Part shown: one piece after another, positions 9,198 through 19,305 of the stretch
Layout: the number at the start of each line of letters is the position of its first letter
Numbering within the stretch: the first letter of the stretch is position 1
NCBI GenBank assembly: GCA_035622175.1
Contig: DASPVV010000138.1
Span: forward strand, 59,609 to 123,608
From: JAFAGX01 sp035622175
GTDB lineage: Bacteria > Acidobacteriota > Terriglobia > Terriglobales > Acidobacteriaceae
DNA length: 64,000 bases
Reading direction: 5' to 3'
Translations under genes and position numbers: made by a program
The notes under the pieces: generated by a model
Told to the model about the DNA's origin: nothing
Databases searched by the model: none
The model's input: only the letters and a program-made list of their open reading frames with translations

Positions 9198-11945
9198 TCA
9201 TCGCGGCGCGTGCGTCCCGGCCACCGAGGTTGGAACACCTCTTCCCGCGGTCAGCAGGTTCACGTAGAGCCGAATTGCCCCGGGCACCCCCGCCGGCAAC
9301 TGGCGGAAGAACGCATAACCGGTATAGATATAGGTTCCCTTTCCGTATTGCGCGCGCAGCAGACCGCCTTCTTGCTCCGGTTCTCCCGGGTCATGGCATG
9401 CCAGCAGAGGCTTGAACTGATCATCCCACTGCCCCATAAAGTAAAGGCCGCGCTCCTGAACCCAACCGTTGAAGTCGCTTTCTGTGATCACATTGGGATC
9501 ATGGAAGACCGGGTCAGCCGGAGCCAGGATCTTGACCGGCGCCTCTTCTACGGAAACCCGGGCGTGGCTCAATTCCGCGTGATAGGGCGTGAGCTGGTCT
9601 TGGTTGAAATCGGAGACAGCGGTGTTGTACTGCACAATCAGCGTGCCTCCTTGCGCCACGAAGGCGAGCAGCTTCTGGCGGTTTTCAGCAATTTCCTTTT
9701 GCGTGTCATTGGCGCGAATGCCAAGGACGAGCGTCCCGTACTGAGCCAGGTCCTCGCTTCCCAACCTCTCGGCCGGGACTAAGGTCACATTCATTCCAAT
9801 CTGTTTCAGAACCGTCGGAATATCATCGCCGGCCCCCATGATGTAGCCGACTTTCAGGTCCTTCGGGAGCTTCACCTCGACCATGCTCAGGCGCTGCACC
9901 GCAGGCTGGTAGTAATAGAAGCTGTCGAGATCTGGGCGGGTTACGACACTGTACCCTTCGCTATAGTTCTTCCCTCCGGATTCGAACACGGCGCGAATTT
10001 CCGCCGTGCCTTCCTGGATCGCATGATGGAATACCTGGAATTCCACTTCGCGCTTGTCGCTCCGACCGAGGAATTCGAGCCTGGTGCGGGCGGGCTCCAC
10101 GCGCCATCCTCGAGGAACCTCAAGATGAAGCCATCCGTCGCTTCGGCCGGCGAGGTTGGTAGAAACCGCGACCCTTACCTCGCGGGCAGCATCCCCGTCG
10201 GTGGGAATGACCTGTTGGCCGGGTTCGAGCATGATGGAAAATGAGGGAGCCACGGCAAGCGCCCGCTCCAGCTCTTGCCCATCCGGATCCTTGTACTTCA
10301 CCGTGGCGACGGCACGGGCGAAGCCGGTTTTCCCATGGAATTGGTAAACCGCATGCGCACCAACCGGAGGCGGTGGGAAGGCTAGCGTCACGTACTGCGG
10401 CTGATCGATGATATTGAGAGCGTCTCGCTCCGGATCGTTACGGTGCCAATAAGGTCGGCTGTAGCTGGCCTCTTCAGGAACGGTGACCCGAAAGGTTACC
10501 TCGTAATCTTTCTCGGCCACGTTTGAGCCGCGCTTGGTTTCCTGGTACTTCCACCGGGGCGGCAGATCCAGCTGCATCGTCACGCCGGCGAGCTTCTGAG
10601 GACTGGCGAGGTGAGCCGAGACTTCGAAGCTTTGTCCGGGTGCGGCCATGAAGGCGTCTTCCGAGCTTGCTCCCACCGGCACGTCGGCACCCACATCGAG
10701 TTCGATCCCGAGCGCCAGATTGATTGCCCTTTCGAACTGGCTTTGCTTGGTACCGAGCTCGGTCAGAAGATCGGCTTTGCTGGCATTCGACAGCGACGAG
10801 GTCTTCACCAGCTCGAATGTCTTACGAGTTTTTTCGAGTCCGGCCAAAAGCGACTCTGCTGCACTGACCGGATCACGCGTCGCGGCCAGAGTGGCGTCTC
10901 GAATGCGGGCCTGAATTTCAGCGAGGGCAGGCTGCAGGAAGGGAGACTTGGCGTTTTCAGCTCCGATGCGCAACGCGAGCGCCGGCAAACTGGTATCGAT
11001 ACCGTCCAAAAAGTCCTGTTCGTGGCCTTTCTCATCGCCGGCTAACCGGGAAACCGAATCGACGAGTTTATAGAAGGAGAAGCGATCGCCGGGCTCGAGC
11101 GTCCAAGCTCCTGCTCCCTGGGAAAGCTGGTGTTTTAACCCTTCCAGAGCAAACTGCGCGTAGGACACTCCCAAAAGGGAGCTGAACTGCCCGGTGTTGA
11201 ACTTGACCGTGTAATCGGCGTCGGGACACGTCTTCGATCCCCACGGGCAAACGTTACCGATGTAGAGCTTCTGGGCTTGCCAGGGTTCGAGGCCGTCTTT
11301 GATCTGCTCGGGGAAGCGATTGGGATCGGCAGCCGCGCGAAACGCCTCCCGAGTCAGAATGCTCGATGCCTGATGATGTCCGTGGCCGTCGCGGTCAGTT
11401 CCGGAAAAGCGTGCCACCAGCACATCGGGACGGAATTCCCGAATCACGCGCACGACGTCACCCAGAGCCACATCGTGTCCTTGCCACTTTTGAAACGTCT
11501 CTTCCGGCGTCTTCGAATAACCGAAATCGGCGACCCGGGTGAACCGCTGTTCGACCCCGTAGTATCGATCGGAGGCGGTCAGTTCGAGCGTGCGCAGCAC
11601 GCCCAGGACGTCGAACAGATTGCTGCCTAGTTTGTTTTGACCGCCCTCGCCGCGGTTGAGGGTGAGCAGTAAGACAGTATCTCCTTTGCCCCTCGATTCG
11701 AGCGTGAGAACCCCGCCATCTTCGTCGTCCGGATGGGCCACAATTTCGATCAACCGAGCCGTCGTGTTCAGGCGAAGCAGCGTTTCTTTGAGTCCAGCCA
11801 CACCCGTGTCCACGGGTAAGGGTCGAATCGGACCGAGAGCAGCGGTTTTCGTCCCCCCCGGGCTCGACCCGGCCCAGCCCACCAAGGAGAGAGCCAGCAC
11901 CCCAACTGCGCCAAAACCCATCGAGCCGCGACGCGAGCGCTTCAT
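9198..11945 (-). CDS. Large secreted PIG-L family deacetylase with C-terminal beta and ThuA-like domains
   Basis: 915 residues with a signal peptide (MKRSRRGSMGFGAVGVLALSLVGWA). The N-terminal third is a PIG-L / LmbE zinc deacetylase domain: IVAHPDDEDGG at about 68-77, LLLTLNRGEGGQNKLG, and the distal GHGHHQAS metal motif. PIG-L enzymes remove N-acetyl groups from amino sugars. The middle (about 400-650) is rich in beta sandwich-like text and the last 200 residues (VEVKLPKDLKVGYIMGAGDDIPTVLKQIGMNV...) resemble a class I glutamine amidotransferase-like / ThuA fold. An in-frame ATG at 12065 would give a 955-residue form without an N-terminal signal. The substrate is likely an extracellular glycoconjugate (inference). 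Confidence 0.8.
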   Translation of the reverse strand: MKRSRRGSMGFGAVGVLALSLVGWAGSSPGGTKTAALGPIRPLPVDTGVAGLKETLLRLNTTARLIEIVAHPDDEDGGVLTLESRGKGDTVLLLTLNRGEGGQNKLGSNLFDVLGVLRTLELTASDRYYGVEQRFTRVADFGYSKTPEETFQKWQGHDVALGDVVRVIREFRPDVLVARFSGTDRDGHGHHQASSILTREAFRAAADPNRFPEQIKDGLEPWQAQKLYIGNVCPWGSKTCPDADYTVKFNTGQFSSLLGVSYAQFALEGLKHQLSQGAGAWTLEPGDRFSFYKLVDSVSRLAGDEKGHEQDFLDGIDTSLPALALRIGAENAKSPFLQPALAEIQARIRDATLAATRDPVSAAESLLAGLEKTRKTFELVKTSSLSNASKADLLTELGTKQSQFERAINLALGIELDVGADVPVGASSEDAFMAAPGQSFEVSAHLASPQKLAGVTMQLDLPPRWKYQETKRGSNVAEKDYEVTFRVTVPEEASYSRPYWHRNDPERDALNIIDQPQYVTLAFPPPPVGAHAVYQFHGKTGFARAVATVKYKDPDGQELERALAVAPSFSIMLEPGQQVIPTDGDAAREVRVAVSTNLAGRSDGWLHLEVPRGWRVEPARTRLEFLGRSDKREVEFQVFHHAIQEGTAEIRAVFESGGKNYSEGYSVVTRPDLDSFYYYQPAVQRLSMVEVKLPKDLKVGYIMGAGDDIPTVLKQIGMNVTLVPAERLGSEDLAQYGTLVLGIRANDTQKEIAENRQKLLAFVAQGGTLIVQYNTAVSDFNQDQLTPYHAELSHARVSVEEAPVKILAPADPVFHDPNVITESDFNGWVQERGLYFMGQWDDQFKPLLACHDPGEPEQEGGLLRAQYGKGTYIYTGYAFFRQLPAGVPGAIRLYVNLLTAGRGVPTSVAGTHAPR

Positions 11946-12128
11946 AGCTAAAGGATGGATTCTCCCTGGCCTCGGAGGCAAACTTTTTCCCTTTGCGGTG
12001 GTTTGGAGCATTCCCTTCGGGTTTGCGCCCGGCTTCCTCATGCCGTTCGCAACCCAAGCAACCATATTAAATGAATCGACGGCCGGCCAAGGAAAAGGTT
12101 GTCAGACGCCCACCCCTCCGCAGGCTGC

Positions 12129-14528
12129 CTACTGCACCGGCGGATTGCGCACGGCCTGCTGGCATTGGTGGGCCAGGGTGAGCACTTTGTCGAAGTCCGC
12201 GCTGCTGTGGAGGGTTTTGAGCATGGGGTCGGCCAGCAGGGCAGAATAGGCGCAGTAGTTCTGCTGCACGGCGGCGTTGATCAGATGCAATGCCATTTCT
12301 TTCTTGCCGCAGAATGCCATGATTGTGCCCGTGTAATACCAGGGTTCGGGATCGGGTTCGGCCAGCACTGCCGCCTCGGTGCTTTGCGCAATGCGGTCCA
12401 ACTCGGATGCGGGCCGCATCCCCAGACAGGCCTCGAGGAGATCGCGGTGGAAACGGGGGTTGCTCGAAACATTCCGCATGTTTTCTCTTGCTGGCGCCAG
12501 CTTCCCTTCTCGCAGCAGGACGTGGATCGTGGCATACGCCGCCCACTCCGAGCCGGTATCCAGCCGAATGAAGTCCATCGCCCGGCCGGTGTTGCCAAGT
12601 TCCATCCAGGCCCAGGCGCAGGAACGCCACTGATAGTTTCCCGAGTCGAGCGCTAGAGCTGTGTCGCATTCCCGCCCCGACTGTTCCTGCATCCCTGCGT
12701 AGCGCAGGACATAGGCAAATGTGAAATGAGCCTGTGCGCTTTCCGGTCGGTTCCCGACCAGCGTCTGAGCCGACTGATACGCCTTGCCCAGTTCCCCGCG
12801 CTCCACGCGGTTCACGATCAACTGCCCTGCGGCCTGGAGCCGGTTTGGTTCGAGCGCCAAGGCGCGCTCGCACGCCGCATTGGATTTTTGGAATGCCGTC
12901 TCGCCGCCGCTGGAATAGTCCGCATCGAAGTAATAGCGCAGACAGAGCGCCTCCCAGGCCGGAGCGTAGGTGGGGTCGAGTTTTACCACTTCTTCGAGGA
13001 CGGCGATGGCATCGGTGTTGGGTTCGGGATCGTGGGGCAGGGCCAGGCTATGCAGATAGAGATCGTAGGCTTGCCCATTTTTGGGCTTGGCGGCAGTGTC
13101 GACGATAACATTCGCCACGCCCAGCACGGGCAATAGCCCTTGCCGAATCTGCCCCCCCAGCTGGTTTTCGAGGGCGATCGAATCCTCACTCGAGGTGGTG
13201 AAGCTGGTTTGCCAGAGCAAGCGATTGTGCCCCGCATCGACCGCCTCGAGCGTGACCAGCAAGCGCTCTCCTTGGCGAATGAAGTGCCCGGTCACCACTT
13301 TGGAAACGTGCAGTTCGCGTCCGATCTTCTGCAAGTCCAAATCTGCATTCACATACTTTCTGGTGATTGCGGAAGGCCGCACGTCCAAGGTGCGCGAGTA
13401 CATCAAGACATTGGCAATCTCATCGGCCAGTGCGAAACGCAGATAGTCCACGCTGAAATCGCCATTCATATTCTGCAGGGGAAGCACCGCAATCTCGTTG
13501 TTGCCGACCAAGGCTGTCGCACGATGTTTGAACCACCACGCGCCGAAGGCCGCGAGCCCAGGGATTAAAATCACAGCCATCGCGAGCGCCAGGTACTTGT
13601 GCCAGGGGCGGGTCCCGCCGAAGGTCTGGGTGACGACCTGGAAGGGGATTTCCCGTGAGCCGGTTTTGAGCGCCCCGAGGTCCAGTTCTTTCTTCAGCCG
13701 CACCAGGTCCGCTTTCATCTGGGTTGAATTCTCGTAGCGTCGGCTGCGATCCTTTTCCATGGCTTTCCCGATCACACCTTCCAAGGCAGGGGGAAGAGCC
13801 GGATTCAGCGATCGGGGAGAGACTGGCTTTTGGTGCAGGATGGCGTCCAGGGTGGTGACAATATTCGTACCGCGAAAGGGCTTTTGGCCTGTACCCATTT
13901 CGTAGAGCACGACGCCAAAGGAAAAAATGTCACTGCGAGGGTCGAGATCTTCCCCGCGCGCTTGCTCAGGAGCCATGTAGACGGCGGTGCCGGGGATGAC
14001 CCCGACGAGCGTCAGCGAGTCTTCGTAGGGCGTGTCTTCGGCCGCGGGCACGCCGCCACGCGACATCTTGGCCAGGCCGAAGTCCAGAACCTTAACTTGG
14101 CCGCTTTGGGTAAGGAAAATGTTTCCCGGCTTGATGTCGCGATGGATGATGCCCTTTGCGTGCAGCGCTTCAAGTGCGTCGGCAACCTGGACCGCGATGG
14201 CCAGGAGCCATGCAAGTTCGAGCGGCTTTCCCGTCAAGCGCTGCTTCAGGCTCTCGCCCTCAAGCTTCTCCATCACGATGAAGGGATGGCCCGCGTTGTC
14301 GTTGATATCGTGAATGGTGCAGATATTAGGATGGTTCATTCTGGAGGCAGCCCGAGCTTCCCGCTCAAAGCGGTCCAGAGCCTTGCGGTCACCGAGTACT
14401 TCCTCGGGAACAAACTTCAGCGCCACCCGACGGCCCAACCGCAGGTCCTCGGCTTCGTAGATGACCCCCATGCCTCCGCCGCCGATCTTGCCAAGAATGC
14501 GATAATGCAGGACCGTCTGGCCGATCAT
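12129..14528 (-). CDS. Membrane-anchored Ser/Thr protein kinase with TolB-like and TPR output region
   Basis: 799 residues. Residues 1-280 are a complete PknB-type kinase: GKIGGGGMGVIYEAED loop, K38, HRDIKPGN (D131 catalytic), DFG at 149-151 and APE at 186-188. One transmembrane helix follows (about 311-333). After it comes a TolB/FlgO-like block (EIAVLPLQNMNG..., GRELHVSKVVTGHFIRQGERLLVTLEAVDA), then several TPR-like helical pairs to the C-terminus. The layout implies cytosolic kinase and extracytoplasmic repeat domain. This architecture is expanded in Acidobacteria. Target proteins are unknown. Confidence 0.9.
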   Translation of the reverse strand: MIGQTVLHYRILGKIGGGGMGVIYEAEDLRLGRRVALKFVPEEVLGDRKALDRFEREARAASRMNHPNICTIHDINDNAGHPFIVMEKLEGESLKQRLTGKPLELAWLLAIAVQVADALEALHAKGIIHRDIKPGNIFLTQSGQVKVLDFGLAKMSRGGVPAAEDTPYEDSLTLVGVIPGTAVYMAPEQARGEDLDPRSDIFSFGVVLYEMGTGQKPFRGTNIVTTLDAILHQKPVSPRSLNPALPPALEGVIGKAMEKDRSRRYENSTQMKADLVRLKKELDLGALKTGSREIPFQVVTQTFGGTRPWHKYLALAMAVILIPGLAAFGAWWFKHRATALVGNNEIAVLPLQNMNGDFSVDYLRFALADEIANVLMYSRTLDVRPSAITRKYVNADLDLQKIGRELHVSKVVTGHFIRQGERLLVTLEAVDAGHNRLLWQTSFTTSSEDSIALENQLGGQIRQGLLPVLGVANVIVDTAAKPKNGQAYDLYLHSLALPHDPEPNTDAIAVLEEVVKLDPTYAPAWEALCLRYYFDADYSSGGETAFQKSNAACERALALEPNRLQAAGQLIVNRVERGELGKAYQSAQTLVGNRPESAQAHFTFAYVLRYAGMQEQSGRECDTALALDSGNYQWRSCAWAWMELGNTGRAMDFIRLDTGSEWAAYATIHVLLREGKLAPARENMRNVSSNPRFHRDLLEACLGMRPASELDRIAQSTEAAVLAEPDPEPWYYTGTIMAFCGKKEMALHLINAAVQQNYCAYSALLADPMLKTLHSSADFDKVLTLAHQCQQAVRNPPVQ

Positions 14529-14718
14529 GGAAGCATGCTCGGCGCTATGTTAGGCCTGAGGCGGGGCAGGGTCAACCACTGCGGGAGGATAGCCATCCCT
14601 GACGGGGAATCCGGCTACCCAGAGAGCAGCTGCAGACGCATCGGGCCGGCGACCGGTGAGGGCAGGAACCGACGGGCAGGAGTGGGGACAGGGTTATAAC
14701 CACGGTGCTTGGCTAAAA

Positions 14719-14803
14719 TGGCCATGGGCGGACTAACCGGTTGATGACCACTCTCGTCAGAGTCGACTCTATTTTCCGGGGAAAAGGGCGCAACCTGAGG
14801 TTG
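14719..14803. repeat. Cluster of five short palindromes
   Basis: Within 85 bases sit ATGGCCAT (14719-14726), AACCGGTT (14735-14742), AGAGTCGACTCT (14759-14770), TTTTCC-GG-GGAAAA (14772-14785) and CAACCT-G-AGGTTG (14791-14803). The last three follow each other almost without a gap. No T-run follows, so this is not an ordinary terminator. It lies 190-275 bases upstream of the kinase start. Operator array, structured RNA or chance are all possible. Confidence 0.4.
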
Positions 14804-14951
14804 GGTAAGGCTTTCGTTTTGATCGCGTTCGGGGGCGTATGCTGGACCTGGTGGCCCGCCCGAGGGTTGAATCCGTGCTTCCTCAAGGCAACCAGCAGGT
14901 CGGCCGGTGGGGGGGATCGCTCGCTCGGTTCGTCTTTTCCCGAGGGTGATT

Positions 14952-15053
14952 TCAGCGGGCCAGAAATTTCCACGCGGCAACCACCGCGAAGAGAACGATT
15001 CCGGCCAGGTACGCCCAAGCGCGGCCTTTCTGTAGCTTTTCCTGATCCAGCAT
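14952..15053 (-). CDS. Possible 33-residue single-helix membrane peptide
   Basis: MLDQEKLQKGRAWAYLAGIVLFAVVAAWKFLAR: a charged head, one membrane helix (about residues 13-29) and a positive end, the usual look of small bacterial membrane peptides. There is no Shine-Dalgarno sequence before the ATG, and the frame is open further upstream, so it may be chance. Function unknown. Confidence 0.35.
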   Translation of the reverse strand: MLDQEKLQKGRAWAYLAGIVLFAVVAAWKFLAR

Positions 15054-15367
15054 GGGGAGAGTACCCACAAGACCCGGTCCGTACGCGTCTACTGTATCCA
15101 AATCTAAGGCAGGAAAGCAATCACACTCGGAAGCGGGTAGTCGGTCAGTTTGATTTCCACAGAGGCGTCCCAAGCTCCGAGCCGCCGTCACCGAACTTCT
15201 CGTTCTGCAGGTCTGCCGCAAACCACATCCTTTGGACTTCTGTTCCTTATTTCGGTCTTCTGCCCCTCATAAGGAAGACGGATCATCTGCATGGCCTTCA
15301 CAAACTGACATCTATGCATCATGCGATTGATCATGCTACGGATCTACACCAACTACCCGGAAACGCG

Positions 15368-18300
15368 CTAGAACTGGGTGTGATAGCGACCATCCATGGC
15401 AACGCCGCCGGTTTCATCGCGGGTGAAACTGACCGACCAGCGAGGATTGAAACGGTATTCCCCCTGCACCAGCTCGGTCCCCGGTTGGCTGACGTCGGTC
15501 GAAAAGGTGAACAAGAAGTTCTTGGTGACGCGTTGTTGTAGGGCGATGCGTGCCGTCGGATTGGTGTTATTTCCGCCCAGCAGAGGCGAGATCTGCAAGC
15601 TGGAAATGCCGACCAGCTTCTGGATACCGCCGCTGACCGTGCCGGTCACTTGGCTCGCCAGAATGGAGTTCGTGCTCGTACCGGCGGCCGCAGCTTCCTC
15701 CTCGGTCTGTCCGCGATACAGAAGACTGATAATGTTCGCCGTAGAAAGTGGAGGATCGGAGGTGTAACTGGTCGTAAGCTTATTGATCGGTCCTTTCAGA
15801 CTCACCGTCACGTTGTATTGCTCGACCGTGGTGGTCACCTGCACATTGAGCAAGGGTCGGGTTGTGTTTGGGTCGGCAAAGGTTATCGTCCCAAGCTCGA
15901 GACTGTAGCGATTGTTCAGAAAGAAGAACTCGCCCGAGCTCAGGTCGATCCTGCCAATGAGGACCGGATTCGAAGCCGCGCCAATCACCTGGAGATTCGC
16001 CGCGCCTTCCAAACTGATCGGGCCGCTGGCAGCGGCAAGACTCTGTTTCGTCTGCACCGCCACGCGTAGCCTGACATGATCAGCAGGACTTTCCCCGGTG
16101 GGAGGGATTTGTACACCGCTAAATTGGTTGGCAAAGTTGGAAAGGTCGAAGTCCGGTGCGAAGTAAAGGCTACCGATCAGCAGCTGCCCACCCAGGCTCG
16201 ACGACTGCGTCGTACCGGCGAAGATCAAATTGCTGTCGAGCACGATGCGAACCCCACCCGGGTAAAGCAGGCGCACCGATCTACCCTGGAGAGCCAGGTT
16301 GAACTGCAAACTGGGGCGGTACACAATGGAACCGCCCAGGGAAATCTGGCCGCCGCCCATTTGCCCTGTCAGCTGGCGGATTTGGAGTTTGTCCAGGGTA
16401 ACGTCCAAGGTTCCATTGAGCTTTTCCAAACTTACCGGCGCCGTACGGGCCGATACCGTAGCATCTTTGATCTGTATCTGTCCTTCGACGTCAGGGTTCT
16501 CGACGGTTCCCGTGGTGCGCACATCCACTCCGAGGGTACCGGCGGCCTTCACATCGCTGGTGATCATGCTGAGCAACTGAAGATTGACCGTCCCCTGCGC
16601 GTTAAGGCTCATGGCCGCGGTTCCGGCCAGCGGGATGCGCCCCTGAAAACGAAGGGAAGTGTCGGTACCGCGGAGTTCTCCCGCTTGCAGCACAACCACC
16701 GAATTTCGATAGTCCATACGGATCGGCCCCACATTCTCGATTCGCATGGTTTGATAGCTCGCCGCGAGCGTGGGAATCGTCACGTGTACTTCGAGACGGG
16801 ATTTGTCTTTGAGCGGTCCTTTTAAGGACAGATGGAGATCGGTTGCTCCTTGGAATCCGGGAGGGGTGCTCGGCGCATACAGTGCCAGCAGAGGTTCGAG
16901 CGGGATCTTACTGGTGTCGAGGGTCACTTCGGTGTAGTACCCGTCCCGGAGATCGATGGTTCCCTTAGCCTGGATCTGAGTCTGGGAGATGTTGGAGCCG
17001 AGAGTGAAGTTGGCGTGTTGATGGCTGATCTCGAATTCGGTCTTGAGGCCGCGAACCGTGCTTTGCTGCATTTCGAGCTGCGGTATTTCGAGCCTGGCTG
17101 CCAATTGCGGGTCGTCGAGCGTTCCCCGTCCCGTAGCCGATGCCGTCAGGGTTCCGCTCAGTGGCCAGTTCCTTGCTTGAACGGCATGAAGCTTCTCGAT
17201 CGCCAGGCCGGGGACGCTCATTTGCACTTGGTACGCCTTCGTCTCCGGGACATAGTTGAGAACGGCAGTCGCAGAACCCGCCGGCAAGCTAAGGTTGAGG
17301 CGTGCGTCAATGGAATTCCCCGCGGCCTGGAAGCGGACGCCGAGATTCTGGATCGGTTCGTCGTAGGCGGTGGCGCTCACAACTTCGAGCGAGCCGTGCC
17401 CGGATGGATTCAGTTGCGAGCCTTGAAAGACGACATCCGCCGATAGGGTTCCGGCAATAGGGTATCGCTGCTTGTCCAGTTGTTCCAGATCGAGCAACGA
17501 CATCTTTTGCGCCCTTAGGTTGGCGGTGATGGGACTCGAAGGAAGATACGTCCAGTTTTTCAGGCCGACTTGCGCACTGCAATAGAGCACCCCCTGCCGC
17601 GCATTGATCAAGGAGGCGTTCTGGATTGCCACTTGAGAAGGATTGGCTGCAAATGCCAGTTGGGCGCTCGACCACTGGCTGCCATGGACCTGAAGCTTCT
17701 GCGCGGTTAGCTCTCCGGCGATCGCTGGCCGCTCGATCGAGCCCTGAATCATGGCATCCAGTCGCGCGGATCCAGCCAGCATGAGCTCTGCGGGCCCTGA
17801 TCCCGCATCGGCGTTCTGCCAGGACGCCGCCAACCCTTCGAGTTGATGGAGATCGCTAGCTACGGCTTGAACTTTCAAATTGGAATGCTGGCTGAGTTGC
17901 CCCTCCACCATCACCGTGGTCGCAGGAATTCGCAAGGTGGTCTGATGGAAGCGCAAAATGTTTCGCGGTCCGTCGTAGTTGAGGTGGGCTGTCCCATCGA
18001 CTGGAGTGGCGGAGGCTGGTTGAATGGAATGGTTCCATAAGGCAGCATGAACAGCGAGTTCGGAGGCCGCGCGGATAGTTTTCACGCTTCCCGTCCAGGA
18101 TAGATCGAGCCTACCCTCGAGCGTTCCGGTCAATGGAACGCGTCCGAGTTCTGCCTGCTTGATCGAACGCCTGGCAGCTTCGAGTGAGATGCGCGTGAAA
18201 GATGCGTGCACTTTTGCGACCACCGTTGTATCCAAATGCTCAAGACTGGCCTCGCCAGTCAGTCGACCGTCGAGCAGGTCCGTGGTTACGTTACGAAGGA

Positions 18301-19303
18301 TGAGATCGCCGTTGGCTAAGTGATACTCGCCCTGCCATCGACGAAAATCGATCTTCCCGGCAGGAGAAACGATTCCTAGGGCATCCGAGTTTAAAAAGCC
18401 GTCGAGCAATACCGTTTTCACCAAGGGCTGGTTGGGCGCCTGCCGGTATTCGATCGTTCCTTTCAGCCGCAGGTCTCCGCTCGGGGTTGCCTGGGGAGAC
18501 AGGGCCGCGAAATCTTGGGTATGGAGCAAAATGTCGTAGGCGGCGGTAACGGTTGGATGGTTGTAGTTTGCGATTTCTCCCTGCACCGAAACTTGGGAAG
18601 AGCCCACGGTGAATAGCAGAGAATTCACCGATACGCCGGACGGAGTCACGCTGAACTGAGCAGCGAGATCATGGGGGAGAGGAGAAGAACTGGCGTACTG
18701 CAGGCGACCTCTGCGGTACGACAGCGAACCGCGGTAACCCATTGCCGTGGGATCGAAACGTACTTCGCTGCCGACATCGTACAACTCCGCCTTGAGCCTG
18801 CTTTCCTTGTCGTTGTAGTAGACCTCGCCTTGGCTGAGCAGGGTGTGGGCGACCGCCAGATCCCACACGGTGGTCGTGCTGTTCCGGGTGTTGTTGGGCG
18901 GGGTCGGGAGGTTGCTCTTTCCATCCTGATCCACCCGCACGCTGACGACCGGATGCTCGATCAGAAGCTCGGTCAAGTGGAGCTTGTGACCGAGCAAGCT
19001 GCGTGCGTTAACCCCGACGGTTAGCTTCTCGGCCTGGAATAGGGGCTTTTGCCCCGGACCTTCGGTTCCGTGGAGGGTGATGCCGTCCAGGTCCACGACC
19101 ATGGGTGAAACATGAAAATCCCAGCTCTTGATTTCGAGCGTACCGCCGGTTGCAGCCTGGCCTTGCGCCATGATTTCCGCCAGCACGTATTGATGAAATT
19201 GCGATGTCTCGAGAACGAAGTAGCTGCCGAGAACGACAAGGAGGATGAGGACTGCGACGCCTGTCCCGATCCATCCGATGACTCGCTTTCCTTTCATGAC
19301 CAC
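15368..19303 (-). CDS. tamB: TamB-like translocation and assembly module protein (DUF490 C-terminus)
   Basis: 1311 residues. One N-terminal helix (residues 8-31, GWIGTGVAVLILLVVLGSYFV) anchors it in the inner membrane; the rest is repetitive beta-strand text of the AsmA/TamB bridge type (for example LHLTELLIEHPVVSVRVDQDGKSNLP). The C-terminal 300 residues (TISLGGSIVYRPSL..., RPLLNVQVTTTVEQYNVTVSLKGPINKLTTSYTSDPPLST) are the TamB domain, ending in the strand WSVSFTRDETGGVAMDGRYHTQF. TamB proteins bridge the periplasm, moving phospholipid or assisting outer-membrane assembly. It starts two bases after the stop of the Omp85 gene, forming the expected pair. Confidence 0.9.
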   Translation of the reverse strand: MVMKGKRVIGWIGTGVAVLILLVVLGSYFVLETSQFHQYVLAEIMAQGQAATGGTLEIKSWDFHVSPMVVDLDGITLHGTEGPGQKPLFQAEKLTVGVNARSLLGHKLHLTELLIEHPVVSVRVDQDGKSNLPTPPNNTRNSTTTVWDLAVAHTLLSQGEVYYNDKESRLKAELYDVGSEVRFDPTAMGYRGSLSYRRGRLQYASSSPLPHDLAAQFSVTPSGVSVNSLLFTVGSSQVSVQGEIANYNHPTVTAAYDILLHTQDFAALSPQATPSGDLRLKGTIEYRQAPNQPLVKTVLLDGFLNSDALGIVSPAGKIDFRRWQGEYHLANGDLILRNVTTDLLDGRLTGEASLEHLDTTVVAKVHASFTRISLEAARRSIKQAELGRVPLTGTLEGRLDLSWTGSVKTIRAASELAVHAALWNHSIQPASATPVDGTAHLNYDGPRNILRFHQTTLRIPATTVMVEGQLSQHSNLKVQAVASDLHQLEGLAASWQNADAGSGPAELMLAGSARLDAMIQGSIERPAIAGELTAQKLQVHGSQWSSAQLAFAANPSQVAIQNASLINARQGVLYCSAQVGLKNWTYLPSSPITANLRAQKMSLLDLEQLDKQRYPIAGTLSADVVFQGSQLNPSGHGSLEVVSATAYDEPIQNLGVRFQAAGNSIDARLNLSLPAGSATAVLNYVPETKAYQVQMSVPGLAIEKLHAVQARNWPLSGTLTASATGRGTLDDPQLAARLEIPQLEMQQSTVRGLKTEFEISHQHANFTLGSNISQTQIQAKGTIDLRDGYYTEVTLDTSKIPLEPLLALYAPSTPPGFQGATDLHLSLKGPLKDKSRLEVHVTIPTLAASYQTMRIENVGPIRMDYRNSVVVLQAGELRGTDTSLRFQGRIPLAGTAAMSLNAQGTVNLQLLSMITSDVKAAGTLGVDVRTTGTVENPDVEGQIQIKDATVSARTAPVSLEKLNGTLDVTLDKLQIRQLTGQMGGGQISLGGSIVYRPSLQFNLALQGRSVRLLYPGGVRIVLDSNLIFAGTTQSSSLGGQLLIGSLYFAPDFDLSNFANQFSGVQIPPTGESPADHVRLRVAVQTKQSLAAASGPISLEGAANLQVIGAASNPVLIGRIDLSSGEFFFLNNRYSLELGTITFADPNTTRPLLNVQVTTTVEQYNVTVSLKGPINKLTTSYTSDPPLSTANIISLLYRGQTEEEAAAAGTSTNSILASQVTGTVSGGIQKLVGISSLQISPLLGGNNTNPTARIALQQRVTKNFLFTFSTDVSQPGTELVQGEYRFNPRWSVSFTRDETGGVAMDGRYHTQF

Positions 19304-19305
19304 CC

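Larger units (their letters stand above)
14529..15367 (-). other. 839-base intergenic region with a palindrome cluster; one possible tiny ORF
   Basis: No conventional gene is convincing here. The region holds a group of palindromes at 14719-14803 (listed separately), long but unconvincing open frames on both strands, and a possible 33-codon ORF at 14952-15053. The upstream region of the kinase gene lies at its left end. I found no tRNA, although one stretch near 14850-14880 looks superficially like a T-arm. Confidence 0.5.

Noticed and set aside
14840..14900. Sequence resembling a tRNA T-arm
   Set aside because: The loop and stem bases do not match (G53-C61 absent) and no D-arm or anticodon arm could be formed.
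14741..15541. Plus-strand open frame of 266 codons starting near the palindromes
   Set aside because: Composition is erratic, it overlaps the tamB end on the other strand and has no domain.
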